A DNA stretch of 64,000 bases. Origin: Wocania arenilitoris. GTDB taxonomy: Bacteria > Bacteroidota > Bacteroidia > Flavobacteriales > Flavobacteriaceae. A program made the position numbers and the translations under genes. The stretch is taken from contig NZ_JAKKDU010000004.1 of NCBI RefSeq assembly GCF_021728535.1, positions 197,021 through 261,020 on the forward strand, in the 5' to 3' direction. The notes below the pieces were generated by a model. It ran no database searches. It saw nothing but the letters and a program-made list of their open reading frames with translations, and was not told the origin of the DNA. Positions 9,211-17,536 of this stretch are shown here, one piece after another. Numbering within the stretch: the stretch's first letter is position 1; each line of letters opens with the position of its first letter.

Positions 9211-10463
9211 ATAAAATTCTAACCATCCTAATATTGAGTTTATTTAGCGTGAGTCTGTTTTCGCAGAATTTTACAGTTGCCGATTTAAAAATTCAAGGCA
9301 ATAAAAAGCTTAAAACATCTTTTATAAAAAGTATTTCAACAATTAAAGCAGGAGCAAAGTTAGATTCATTAGTTATAGAGCAGGATATAAAGCGTTTAAA
9401 ACATTTGCCTTCGGTATCGCACGCCTACTACCAAGTGTTTCATTCTGCAGATAATGAATGTAATGTGTTTTACAATATTGAAGAGAACTTTACTTTAATA
9501 CCTTCGGTTAATTTTTATACCACAGATAATGATGAGTTTGCCTATCGTATAGGTTTATACGAGTTTAATGCCTTTGGAAGGAATATTATTTTTGGTGGGT
9601 TTTATCAGAAAGATATTTACGATTCGCATGCCATTAATCTTAGAGCCCCATTTTTGTTTTCTAAACATTGGGGATTAGCTGCTAACTATCAAGATTTAAC
9701 CACACAAGAACCTGTGTTTTTTGAAGATGAAACAGCACAATACAAATACAATAATAAGAGCTACGAAATTCTTGGTTTGTACCGATTCAATTTTCATAAT
9801 AGATTAGAATTTGGAGTAAATTACTTTACCGAAGATTACCGTTTTAAAGGAGAAAACGTTAATAATCGTCCCGAATTAAACGTGCATAAATGGTTGGTAA
9901 AGGGGATTTATGAGTATAACAATCTAAATTATTTTTATCAATTTGTTACTGGCTTTAGAAGCATATTCAATTTTCAATACGTTACGTCAACCAACGATAT
10001 GCTCCCTGACTTTTTTATAGGTTGGAATGATTTTTTTTATTTTAAACGTATAGGAGAAAAAGGGAATTGGGCTAACAGAGTGCGATTGGGTTTATCTAGT
10101 AATGATGAAACACCGTTTGCACCTTTTTCTGTTGATAATAATTTAAATGTTCGTGGAGTTGGTAATACTATTGATAGAGGCACAGGAGTTATTGTTTTAA
10201 ATACAGAATATCGTTATACATTATATGAAAAAAATTGGTTTGTTTTACAAGGAAATGCATTTGTAGATGCAGGTTCTTGGAGAAACCCAGGAGGCGATTT
10301 TGGCGATTTTAGTAAGGATGACAACATTAAAGTATATCCGGGTTTAGGCTTACGCTTCATTCATAAAAAAATATACAATGCCATTTTTAGAATTGATTAT
10401 GGTTATGGTATAACAAAAAACTCAACTAACGGTTTTGTATTTGGTATTGGGCAGTATTTTTAA
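9207..10463 (+). CDS. POTRA-containing Omp85/BamA-like outer-membrane protein
   Basis: The 418-residue protein has a signal peptide ending LFSQ and one POTRA-like domain (about residues 22-90, with ADLKIQGNKKLKTSF and a conserved helix-strand pattern). The rest is a barrel related to the bacterial surface antigen (D15) domain, with DAGSW and DYGYG near the C-terminus and a final IGQYF typical of outer-membrane proteins. It is far shorter than BamA (about 800 residues and five POTRAs), so it is not the essential assembly factor. It is last in the 5772-10463 gene run and may export or insert a product of that cluster. Confidence 0.8.
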   Translation: MNKILTILILSLFSVSLFSQNFTVADLKIQGNKKLKTSFIKSISTIKAGAKLDSLVIEQDIKRLKHLPSVSHAYYQVFHSADNECNVFYNIEENFTLIPSVNFYTTDNDEFAYRIGLYEFNAFGRNIIFGGFYQKDIYDSHAINLRAPFLFSKHWGLAANYQDLTTQEPVFFEDETAQYKYNNKSYEILGLYRFNFHNRLEFGVNYFTEDYRFKGENVNNRPELNVHKWLVKGIYEYNNLNYFYQFVTGFRSIFNFQYVTSTNDMLPDFFIGWNDFFYFKRIGEKGNWANRVRLGLSSNDETPFAPFSVDNNLNVRGVGNTIDRGTGVIVLNTEYRYTLYEKNWFVLQGNAFVDAGSWRNPGGDFGDFSKDDNIKVYPGLGLRFIHKKIYNAIFRIDYGYGITKNSTNGFVFGIGQYF

Positions 10464-10471
10464 AGTATTTA

Positions 10472-10557
10472 GGGCGTTACCCCTTCGTGCCTTGGGGTCG
10501 GGCTTTCACAAGTCGCTCTCTGCGAGGAGCTCCAACAATTGCTCAATCCCTAACGCA
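10472..10557. repeat. Dispersed flavobacterial intergenic repeat
   Basis: This GC-richer block begins GGGCGTTACCCC and ends CCCTAACGCA, with GGGTCGGGCTTT in the middle. It differs sharply in composition from its AT-rich surroundings. I recall the same GGCGT...GGGTCGGGCT...CCCTAACGC layout as a common dispersed repeat of Bacteroidota genomes. Only one copy was seen in this window, so the repeat claim rests on recall. Confidence 0.5.
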
Positions 10558-10638
10558 CCAACCCGCCAAAGTAAGTTTTCAAACGCAAAATCTGGTTAAT
10601 TCCAATACAAACATTTATTTTTGATTGAAAATTTAAGT

Positions 10639-11370
10639 ATGCGAACATTTGCAATAGGAGACATTCATGGGGGTTTAAAAGCTTTAATTCAGCTCTTAAA
10701 TAAAATGGAGATAAAAGATGATGACACCCTTATTTTTGTAGGCGATTATGTTGATGGTTGGAGCGAATCTGCTCAAGTTATTCAGTTTTTAATTGAGCTA
10801 TCACAAAAAATAAACTGCATATTTATAAAAGGAAATCATGATGTTTGGTGTGAAGAATGGTTAAGAAACGACGATGTTAACCCCATTTGGTATATGCACG
10901 GTGGCAAAGAAACTATGGATAGTTATGTGGGTTTTTCAGAAGATAAAAAAAAGGAACATTTAAAGTTTTTTGAAAGTATGCCACTGTTCTACATTGATGA
11001 TAAAAAAAGGTTATTTGTTCATGCAGGATTTACATCAATGCATGGTGTAGAAAAAGAGGTTTTTAAAGCGAGCCTTTATTTTGATAGAACACTTTGGGAG
11101 ATGGCTTTAATTATGGATGAAAGCATTGAGAAAGATTCAACTATTTATCCAAATCGATTAAAACATTACTCCGAAATTTATATTGGGCATACACCAACAA
11201 TCAATTTTAAAGTAGATGAACCTATGCATGCTGCAAATGTTTGGAATATTGATACAGGTGCTGCCTTTACTGGTAAGCTTTCTGGGATTAATATAAATAC
11301 TAAAGCCATTTTTCAGAGTGATAATTTACCAGCTTTGTATCCAAATGAAAAGGGGAGAAATAAAGTGTAA
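10639..11370 (+). CDS. Serine/threonine-type metallophosphatase
   Basis: The start is placed at the ATG at 10639 (MRTFAIGDIHGG), 18 bases inside a TTG-started frame at 10621, because the catalytic motif normally lies a few residues from the N-terminus. The 243-residue protein has the PPP-family signature set: GDIHGG, GDYVDG, GNHD and a later HAG and GHT, which bind two metal ions. This family includes ApaH-like and protein phosphatases; the true substrate is unknown. It stands alone, convergent with the next gene. Confidence 0.88.
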   Translation: MRTFAIGDIHGGLKALIQLLNKMEIKDDDTLIFVGDYVDGWSESAQVIQFLIELSQKINCIFIKGNHDVWCEEWLRNDDVNPIWYMHGGKETMDSYVGFSEDKKKEHLKFFESMPLFYIDDKKRLFVHAGFTSMHGVEKEVFKASLYFDRTLWEMALIMDESIEKDSTIYPNRLKHYSEIYIGHTPTINFKVDEPMHAANVWNIDTGAAFTGKLSGININTKAIFQSDNLPALYPNEKGRNKV

Positions 11371-11371
11371 A

Positions 11372-12901
11372 CTACTCAATACTCTTAAAATCTTTTATAG
11401 CTTGGTTAGGTTCCATAACGTTATATCCTTTCCAAAACTCAGGATCGTATTTTGGTAAATATGTTGGTTTAACTTTAGCCTTTTCTTTAAAACTGTTAAA
11501 TATAGTTTCAGTGATGCTTTCGTTTTCAAAAACTACAAGTTCCTTTTTTACAATATTAGCTACCTGAAAATGAATATCTGTTGATATTTCATTTTGTTTT
11601 CTTCTGCCTTTTGTGTGTTTGTTTTTTTCAATAATTTTTAAAGGTCTTTTAATACCAAATTTACTCCCTAATTCTACTTCGGCATATTTAAGTGCATATT
11701 TATCCGTGTTGTTTTTCGAGTAAATATACGTGCCTTTTGTTTGGTAATGAGAAAAAGAAATACCTAAAAGCCTAAACTTTTTTAATGGTTTTACATTCTC
11801 ATAATCTAATCGTATAATCGCAAAATCATCAGTATTAACATATATTACGCCTTTAAAATCTTCTTTTCTTTTAGGCGTAAAAGTTATTTTATAGGCAAAT
11901 TCGCCATTTAAAAATTGGTAATCTAAAAGCTCGAATTCGTATCGGTTAGATTTTTCAAGAAAGTTTAAATGCGAGTCTTCAAAAATACAACTACTAGCTC
12001 CTAAATTTGAAATAGCATGTTTTCTATATCTTAAAAAGTTCTTTTTCCTTTCAGCTTCATTCTTTTTTTGCTCTTCAATAAAAGCTTTTGTTTTTTCAAT
12101 GTCTTTGTCTACTTCTTTATTTTTACCAAAAAGTGAAGAATCTATATCTTCTTTTGTTTCAAAAATTCCAGATTTAATTTTAAAATACGAGTCTCTTTTA
12201 ACGTGCTTTTTAAATATGTTATTAAACTTTTCTTCTAAACCTTCAAATGAGATTTCATTGTTTTTATCATAAAGGTTTGAAGCCTTAATAATATCTAATT
12301 TCAAAGCATCTTTAGAAATAGGTTTTTGGTAAAAATCACCTAAAATTTCAGTATAGTTTCCAGAGTTTTTTGGCATGATGTATAAAATGCTATCCACAAA
12401 CTTTTGATTAATTTCTGGAATCGTCGATTTTTTAATATCTATCGTGTTTTTAATAATATTATTATTGTCAGATTGTCTGTAAAATAACCTGCTTTTACTA
12501 TATTCAAAATCGTAATTATTAGCTAAGTTCTCTTTAGCTTTTTCAATTATTTCATCTACTGTGTATTTTTTATTAGAAACTAAAACTTCATTTAATTCAA
12601 TAGATTTTGTGCTTAAAACAATAATACTGTCTGTAAATTTTTTAACTGCAACGCGTTTAGTTTCATAGCCCAAGCAGTTGATATAAAGAGAGTCTTTTTT
12701 AGTGATTTTTTTACCTAAATACATCTGAAAAATACCATTTTCGTTACTAATAACACCAGATTTTTTATTGAGTTCTATAGTTGCAAAAGGGATAGGCTTT
12801 TGCGTAGTAGAATCAATCAATTTTGCATGTATTGATTCTTGTGCATTAAACAATTGAGAAATAAAAAGGGTAACTAATAAAAAAAGTAGTTTTGGCTTCA
12901 T
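11372..12901 (-). CDS. Exported protein with carboxypeptidase regulatory-like domain
   Basis: The 509-residue protein has a signal peptide (ending FNAQ) and then a CarboxypepD_reg-like beta-sandwich (about residues 22-110; AKLIDSTTQKPIPFATIE and NENGIF are typical). The remainder is lysine-rich, with a likely beta-rich C-terminal region. Similar N-terminal domains occur in TonB-dependent receptors and DUF5686-type proteins, but this one is too short for either. Its stop is 1 base beyond the end of the convergent metallophosphatase. Its start is 85 bases downstream of the TIGR04283-type gene, so it could be read from the arsenosugar operon, though function does not suggest this. Confidence 0.72.
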   Translation of the reverse strand: MKPKLLFLLVTLFISQLFNAQESIHAKLIDSTTQKPIPFATIELNKKSGVISNENGIFQMYLGKKITKKDSLYINCLGYETKRVAVKKFTDSIIVLSTKSIELNEVLVSNKKYTVDEIIEKAKENLANNYDFEYSKSRLFYRQSDNNNIIKNTIDIKKSTIPEINQKFVDSILYIMPKNSGNYTEILGDFYQKPISKDALKLDIIKASNLYDKNNEISFEGLEEKFNNIFKKHVKRDSYFKIKSGIFETKEDIDSSLFGKNKEVDKDIEKTKAFIEEQKKNEAERKKNFLRYRKHAISNLGASSCIFEDSHLNFLEKSNRYEFELLDYQFLNGEFAYKITFTPKRKEDFKGVIYVNTDDFAIIRLDYENVKPLKKFRLLGISFSHYQTKGTYIYSKNNTDKYALKYAEVELGSKFGIKRPLKIIEKNKHTKGRRKQNEISTDIHFQVANIVKKELVVFENESITETIFNSFKEKAKVKPTYLPKYDPEFWKGYNVMEPNQAIKDFKSIE

Positions 12902-12986
12902 ATAAAAATCTATACGCTATTAAATTAGACGATTTTATTAGCTAAATGTAACATTTAGGGTTTCATTAAGTGAGTTTTATCACTTT

Positions 12987-13685
12987 TTAACACTTAACGT
13001 GTTTTAAATAATATTGGTTAAGTTTTTCTGGCGAGGCTCCTAACCATTTTTTTAAATGAATAGCCCAATAATGAAATTGTAAACGCCAAATACCATTAGT
13101 GTTGTAACGTCTTGGAGATGTAGTTAACCATTTTTGAATAACTACAAACTGCTTACAAGCGTATAGCTTACCAATTAAATCGTTGTCTTCGTAAATTTTA
13201 AAATTTTCGTTAAAACCACCAATAGTATTAAAAAGAGATTTTGTAATAAATAAACTTTGATCGCCGCCACGACAAGATTTGAATGGTAGTCGAGTTAATT
13301 GACCTGCAAGTTTTAGCCACCAATGGTTACTATTAAACCTCATAATAAAGCAACCTGCTTGATTGCTATTTTTAATTTGATTAATGATGTCTGTGTCAAA
13401 ATTTTTAGGTGGAAGTGAATCTGCATGTAAAAAATATAGAATGTTTCCTGTGGTATTTTCTGCACCTAAATTCATTTGTTTTGCACGTCCTTTTTTTGAA
13501 TTTTGAAATGAAACTTTTTTGAATTTTGAAATAATATTTTGTGTGTCATCTTTACTGCCGCCATCAACAACAATAATATCTGCTATATTTTCTTTAGAAG
13601 TGTTTTTAAGCAAGTATTCAAGCAGATTGCCAATATTATCTGCTTCATTTAATGTAGGTATTATTATAGAAATTTGGTGTTTCAT
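12987..13685 (-). CDS. TIGR04283-type arsenosugar biosynthesis glycosyltransferase
   Basis: The 232-residue GT2-fold protein opens with ISIIIPTLNEADNIG and has the DGGSKDDT motif and a YFLHADSLPP motif, which are hallmarks of the TIGR04283 family (about 220-240 residues) found with arsS/arsM genes. It probably helps attach the aglycone or sugar moiety of arsenosugars, although this step has not been shown biochemically for the family as far as I know. It is 8 bases after the DUF547 gene and is the last clearly arsenosugar-linked gene of the operon. Confidence 0.88.
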   Translation of the reverse strand: MKHQISIIIPTLNEADNIGNLLEYLLKNTSKENIADIIVVDGGSKDDTQNIISKFKKVSFQNSKKGRAKQMNLGAENTTGNILYFLHADSLPPKNFDTDIINQIKNSNQAGCFIMRFNSNHWWLKLAGQLTRLPFKSCRGGDQSLFITKSLFNTIGGFNENFKIYEDNDLIGKLYACKQFVVIQKWLTTSPRRYNTNGIWRLQFHYWAIHLKKWLGASPEKLNQYYLKHVKC

Positions 13686-13693
13686 CTTTTTAT

Positions 13694-14575
13694 TTATTCA
13701 TTCAAACTCCAATTATAATTTTTAAAATTTTTTTTTGCTTTAGCGGAAATTTTAATCTCAGAATATTGATTTAAAAAATCTATCAAACTCCCATCTTGCT
13801 TAAAATCTTTAGCAAACCACTGAAATATTTTTGACAATTTTATATTGTCTTTTGAGATATTGTTTTTTGTTGAATCACTTAAAAAATCTTTTGTTGTTTT
13901 GGTAAGTTGCTCTTCTAAATTTGATGCAGTAAAAGCTTCGCTTAATAATTTAGGGCAAGAAACTGAAGCACAAACAATAGCAAAATGAATTCTGGGTTCG
14001 TTCATTTTTCGTAAAATTTTATGCTCAATCTCGTTTAAATTATACCATTTATTACCTAATTTCCAATAGCGCAAATCCCAAGGTTTATCTATCTCTTTTA
14101 TGCTTTTTATTGGATAATGACGTAAAATTAAATCGACAGTCATAGCGTTGTAAGCATTAATCCAAAAGGCTAATTTGTCTTGTTTTGATAGTGTTTGAAA
14201 AGCTTCATTTGAAAACATTAAATTTAGTGTATGAATATAATCAAGTAATTTTTTACGATTGGTTTTAAATGATTTATAATTTACAACGCCATTATTAGAA
14301 ACATGTTTTACTAACAATTCATCCCATAATTGATGCGTAGTAATAAATCGTTTTGAAAGTGTTTGATTAAAGTATTTATTAACTTCTTCTTCAGTTATTT
14401 CTAGGTTTTGAGAATCTTCTTTTGTTTTAGGTTCTTTTTTAACAAGAGTATCTACTTTCTTTACAGTTGTCGTTTCCTCTACAGCTTTTGGTTTACTTGT
14501 GTTTTTAGTAATTTTTTTTGTTCCAGAACATGATGTTAAAAAACTAAGAAGTAGTATAAGAACTAGATATTTCAT
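13694..14575 (-). CDS. DUF547 domain lipoprotein in the arsenosugar operon
   Basis: The 293-residue protein has a lipoprotein signal peptide with lipobox LTSC (Cys16), a Lys/Thr/Glu-rich linker to about residue 65 and then a DUF547 domain with FWINAYNAM, NEIEHKILRKM and HFAIVCASVSCPKL. It is more divergent and longer at the N-terminus than the other DUF547 protein of the window (5772-6485). The operon position, 32 bases after arsM and 8 before a glycosyltransferase, suggests an envelope role tied to arsenosugars; the reaction is unknown. Confidence 0.87.
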   Translation of the reverse strand: MKYLVLILLLSFLTSCSGTKKITKNTSKPKAVEETTTVKKVDTLVKKEPKTKEDSQNLEITEEEVNKYFNQTLSKRFITTHQLWDELLVKHVSNNGVVNYKSFKTNRKKLLDYIHTLNLMFSNEAFQTLSKQDKLAFWINAYNAMTVDLILRHYPIKSIKEIDKPWDLRYWKLGNKWYNLNEIEHKILRKMNEPRIHFAIVCASVSCPKLLSEAFTASNLEEQLTKTTKDFLSDSTKNNISKDNIKLSKIFQWFAKDFKQDGSLIDFLNQYSEIKISAKAKKNFKNYNWSLNE

Positions 14576-14607
14576 AATTTAATAAATTACTAAAGGGCAA
14601 TTATTGC

Positions 14608-15579
14608 CTAACAACATCCGCCACCATCGTAATGAAACGTAGACTCACTAAAATAAATATCGTCTCTATTTAAAGCTTGTAAAGCTCCAGCTGTTTTATC
14701 GCAAATAGCTAAAGGCTGATTTTTTAGTAAAATATGACCTAAACCATCATCAAAATAATCTTCGTCTCCATAATAAATAGCAGCTTTTCCTGTAAAAACA
14801 CATGGACCATCTTCGGGAATTGGATCTTTAATGGCGGCCACTTCAATAGATTCAATATAAATTAACTCATCTGTTGGATAATTTTTAGGATCTAAAATTC
14901 TGTATGGTTTTCTGGCTCTAATCTCTATAGTACCAAAACCAGCATTAGTTAATGCTTTAACGTATTCTGCTATTGGTAAACTTCCACTTAAGCAAAGTGC
15001 TCTTAAACGTTCGTCGTTACGTAATTCATCATTCATTGGTTGCTCACATGTAGGGTCGCTCATTACCAAACGACCATGAGGTTTTAAAACACGATACATT
15101 TCGGCAATGGCTTTCTTTAAATCATCAGCCTTAAAAATGTTGAATAAGCAATTTTGCGCAGCGACATCAATACTATTATCTTCAACAGGAAGATGCATAG
15201 CATCCCCTTTTTTAAGATCTACAAATTCACTTTTAAACCAAGGATTTTGCGCTTCAGCTTCTATAAAATTTTTGCGTGATGCTTCTAACATTTCATCTAC
15301 AACATCAACACCAATAACACCATTTTTTTGACGATTAAAATATGCAAACTGTAATAATTCCATACCGCCGCCAACACCAACATATAGCATTTTAGGGTTG
15401 TTAGTTAAATCGCGTGCATGAACGGTAGAACCACAACCATAGTTCATTTCTTGCATGATTTTAGGAATTTTTAATCCTGGTAATTCCCAAATAGGATTAG
15501 TGGTACAGCATAATCCAATATCTGGTGTTAGAGCTGCTTCTTTATATACATCGTGAGTGGTTTCTAAGTAACTGCTCAT
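14608..15579 (-). CDS. arsM: Arsenite S-adenosylmethionine methyltransferase (arsenosugar ArsM type)
   Basis: The 323-residue protein has a Rossmann SAM-binding motif VGVGGGMELL near residue 68, ENSIDVAAQNC near 135 and MYRVLKPHGRL near 165, the class I methyltransferase core. Cysteines that could bind As(III) include the CC pair near residue 24, the Cys in MNYGCGS and the Cys in AAQNCLF. The C-terminus ends GGGCC. The C-terminal extension and the neighbours (arsS, TIGR04282, TIGR04283) place it in the arsenosugar ArsM family, which methylates arsenite to dimethylarsenite in the cytoplasm. It is 6 bases downstream of the purine nucleoside phosphorylase gene. Confidence 0.9.
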   Translation of the reverse strand: MSSYLETTHDVYKEAALTPDIGLCCTTNPIWELPGLKIPKIMQEMNYGCGSTVHARDLTNNPKMLYVGVGGGMELLQFAYFNRQKNGVIGVDVVDEMLEASRKNFIEAEAQNPWFKSEFVDLKKGDAMHLPVEDNSIDVAAQNCLFNIFKADDLKKAIAEMYRVLKPHGRLVMSDPTCEQPMNDELRNDERLRALCLSGSLPIAEYVKALTNAGFGTIEIRARKPYRILDPKNYPTDELIYIESIEVAAIKDPIPEDGPCVFTGKAAIYYGDEDYFDDGLGHILLKNQPLAICDKTAGALQALNRDDIYFSESTFHYDGGGCC

Positions 15580-15585
15580 AAATTT

Positions 15586-16398
15586 TTATAATGTTTTAAT
15601 CAATTCTTTAAATAAAGTTATCATATTAGGTTCTGCTTTTGCAGCCATAGCGATAATTTCTGCAATATCAACAGGTTTTAAGTTATCTGGGTCGCATTCA
15701 TCTGTTAAAACTGACACTGCTGCCACTTTTAATTTTAAATGATTTGCGACTATAATTTCAGGAACTGTACTCATTCCAACGGCATCAGAACCAATAATTT
15801 TAAGCATTCGGTATTCTGCACGGGTTTCTAGTTGAGGGCCAACAACGCTGGCATATACACCTTTGTGAAGTTTTATATTATTTTTTTTGGCTATGGATTT
15901 AAATGTTGAATTAATATTAGAATCATACGGAGCGCTCATATCTGTAAAACGTTCGCCTAATTTTTCTACACCGTTAAAAGCTAAAGGCGAGCTTCCTTGA
16001 AGATTTATATGATCTTCAATAAGCATGAGTTCACCTTTTTTAAAGTTTAGGTTTATAGCTCCTGCAGCATTAGATATCAATAAGGTTTTTATACCTAATT
16101 TTTCCATAACACGAACAGGGTAGGTAACATCTTGTAACGTGTATCCTTCGTATAAATGAAAACGCCCTTGCATAACTACAACATTTTTATTGGAGAGTTT
16201 TCCGTAAATAAGTTTCCCTTTGTGAAACTCGACCGTTGCAGTTGGAAAATAAGGGATGTGATTATAGCTAACTTCTTTTATAATTTCAATTTCATTAATA
16301 AGCTGTCCTAAACCTGTACCTAAAATAATGCCTATTTCTGGGTTATCGAATCCTTTTTCTTGTAGATATTCTACCGTTTTTTTAATATGCTTTATCAT
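15586..16398 (-). CDS. Purine nucleoside phosphorylase
   Basis: The 270-residue protein has the PNP family I (trimeric) motifs: ILGTGLGQL (phosphate site) near residue 25, the HLYEGYT motif near 83, ISNAAGAINL near 110 and VGMSTVPE near 195. It phosphorolyses purine nucleosides to base plus (deoxy)ribose 1-phosphate. Its first 17 bases overlap the TIGR04282-type gene and it stops 6 bases before arsM, so it is embedded in the arsenosugar operon. It may remove adenine from the 5'-deoxyadenosyl arsenical made by ArsS; that role is inference. Confidence 0.9.
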   Translation of the reverse strand: MIKHIKKTVEYLQEKGFDNPEIGIILGTGLGQLINEIEIIKEVSYNHIPYFPTATVEFHKGKLIYGKLSNKNVVVMQGRFHLYEGYTLQDVTYPVRVMEKLGIKTLLISNAAGAINLNFKKGELMLIEDHINLQGSSPLAFNGVEKLGERFTDMSAPYDSNINSTFKSIAKKNNIKLHKGVYASVVGPQLETRAEYRMLKIIGSDAVGMSTVPEIIVANHLKLKVAAVSVLTDECDPDNLKPVDIAEIIAMAAKAEPNMITLFKELIKTL

Positions 16399-17020
16399 TT
16401 AATTGTTGTATGCGTTGTTGTAATTCAATATTTGATTTGTAAAATGATGATGCTTCTAAATCTTCAAAAGTGTCAATGTCATTTAAAGGTTCTAGCAAAT
16501 TAAATGAGACGCTGTTTTGTTGTAATTCATCAAGTGTGATTTCTAATAAATTTGATTCACTCCAAGGTTTACTATCAAATATAAAATCTTGTATTTTAGT
16601 CATGCCAATAAGGTAATAACCACCATCAATCGCTGGTCCAAAAACAACATTATTATTATTTAATGCTTGCAATCCGTTTTCAATATGATTAGAATTTATA
16701 TCTGGTAAATCGGAGCCTATTAAAACGATTTTTTCGTAGCCATCTTTAAAACCTTTAATAAAAGCATTTTTCATGCGCTCTCCTAAATTTACACCTTCTT
16801 GAACAGTTTTATAATGGTTTTCCCATTTGGTGTCGATAATAGCATCAGAGAAATATATGCGTTTATCTATCGATAGATTTTCGGTAGCTTTTTCAGTAAT
16901 TTTTACTAGTTCACTATACACTTCAAATGCGCCTTGGTTGCCAATGCTTTTTGCAAGTCGTGTTTTAACTTTGCCTAGTTTAATGTTTTTTACAAAAACG
17001 ATAATGAGTTCTTTAGTCAT
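16382..17020 (-). CDS. TIGR04282-type arsenosugar biosynthesis glycosyltransferase
   Basis: The ATG at 17020 (MTKELIIVFVKN) is chosen over an in-frame extension beginning at 17194 that would run deep into the rhodanese gene. The resulting 212-residue protein has the nucleotidyl/glycosyltransferase features of TIGR04282 (DUF2064): KLGKVKTRLAK near residue 15, IGSDLPDI near 100 and GPAIDGGYYLIG near 122. Members are found next to arsS. The gene overlaps the upstream rhodanese gene by 8 bases and the PNP gene by 17. Confidence 0.9.
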   Translation of the reverse strand: MTKELIIVFVKNIKLGKVKTRLAKSIGNQGAFEVYSELVKITEKATENLSIDKRIYFSDAIIDTKWENHYKTVQEGVNLGERMKNAFIKGFKDGYEKIVLIGSDLPDINSNHIENGLQALNNNNVVFGPAIDGGYYLIGMTKIQDFIFDSKPWSESNLLEITLDELQQNSVSFNLLEPLNDIDTFEDLEASSFYKSNIELQQRIQQLNDKAY

Positions 17021-17504
17021 AAACTTTAGTGCCTTTATTAAGCCATTTACTCCATTCTTTGCTAAATGTATGTATGCTATCTGTTTCTTTTTCTTTGGAA
17101 TTATAAACGGGTAAATTATTATTTTTCCATTCAAAAATACCGCCATATAAATTATATACGTTAGTGTAGCCAGCCTTTTTGAGCTTTTCTGCAATATCTT
17201 CAGAACGAATTCCTAAAGAGCAATACACAACTATAGTTTGTTGTTTGTTTTTAAGCTTTTTTACAGTTTTTTTGAGTTTAAAATTATCGTAGCCAACGCA
17301 AATAGCATGTTGCAAATGACTGGTTTTGTATTCAGATAATTCTCTTGAATCTAAAATGATAGCATTTTGTTGTTTTGATAAATCTTCAGCAGAAATATAT
17401 GGAATGCTTTCGGAGTTATATGTTTTTAATAATTCTGAAAGCGATTCTTGGGCGAAACTAATGCCTGAAAAAAATAGAAGTATGTATAAAATTTTGTTTT
17501 TCAT
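17013..17504 (-). CDS. Exported rhodanese-domain protein
   Basis: The start at 17504 yields MKNKILYILLF, a clear signal peptide cut after SFAQ; an upstream in-frame extension lacks this. The 163-residue protein has a single rhodanese domain with ILDSRELSEY near residue 50 and the active-site loop VVYCSLGIRSED near 95, in which Cys is the catalytic sulfur-binding residue. Rhodaneses transfer sulfane sulfur and the same fold occurs in arsenate reductases such as Acr2. Export to the periplasm and position between arsS and the TIGR04282-type gene suggest a thiol or sulfur step on arsenicals, which is unproven. Confidence 0.85.
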   Translation of the reverse strand: MKNKILYILLFFSGISFAQESLSELLKTYNSESIPYISAEDLSKQQNAIILDSRELSEYKTSHLQHAICVGYDNFKLKKTVKKLKNKQQTIVVYCSLGIRSEDIAEKLKKAGYTNVYNLYGGIFEWKNNNLPVYNSKEKETDSIHTFSKEWSKWLNKGTKVYD

Positions 17505-17536
17505 AGTATGAGATTTCTGCCTATGCAGAAATTGGG

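Noticed and set aside
9207..10463. BamA, the essential outer-membrane assembly factor
   Set aside because: It has one POTRA and 418 residues, much less than BamA, and is in an accessory-type gene run.
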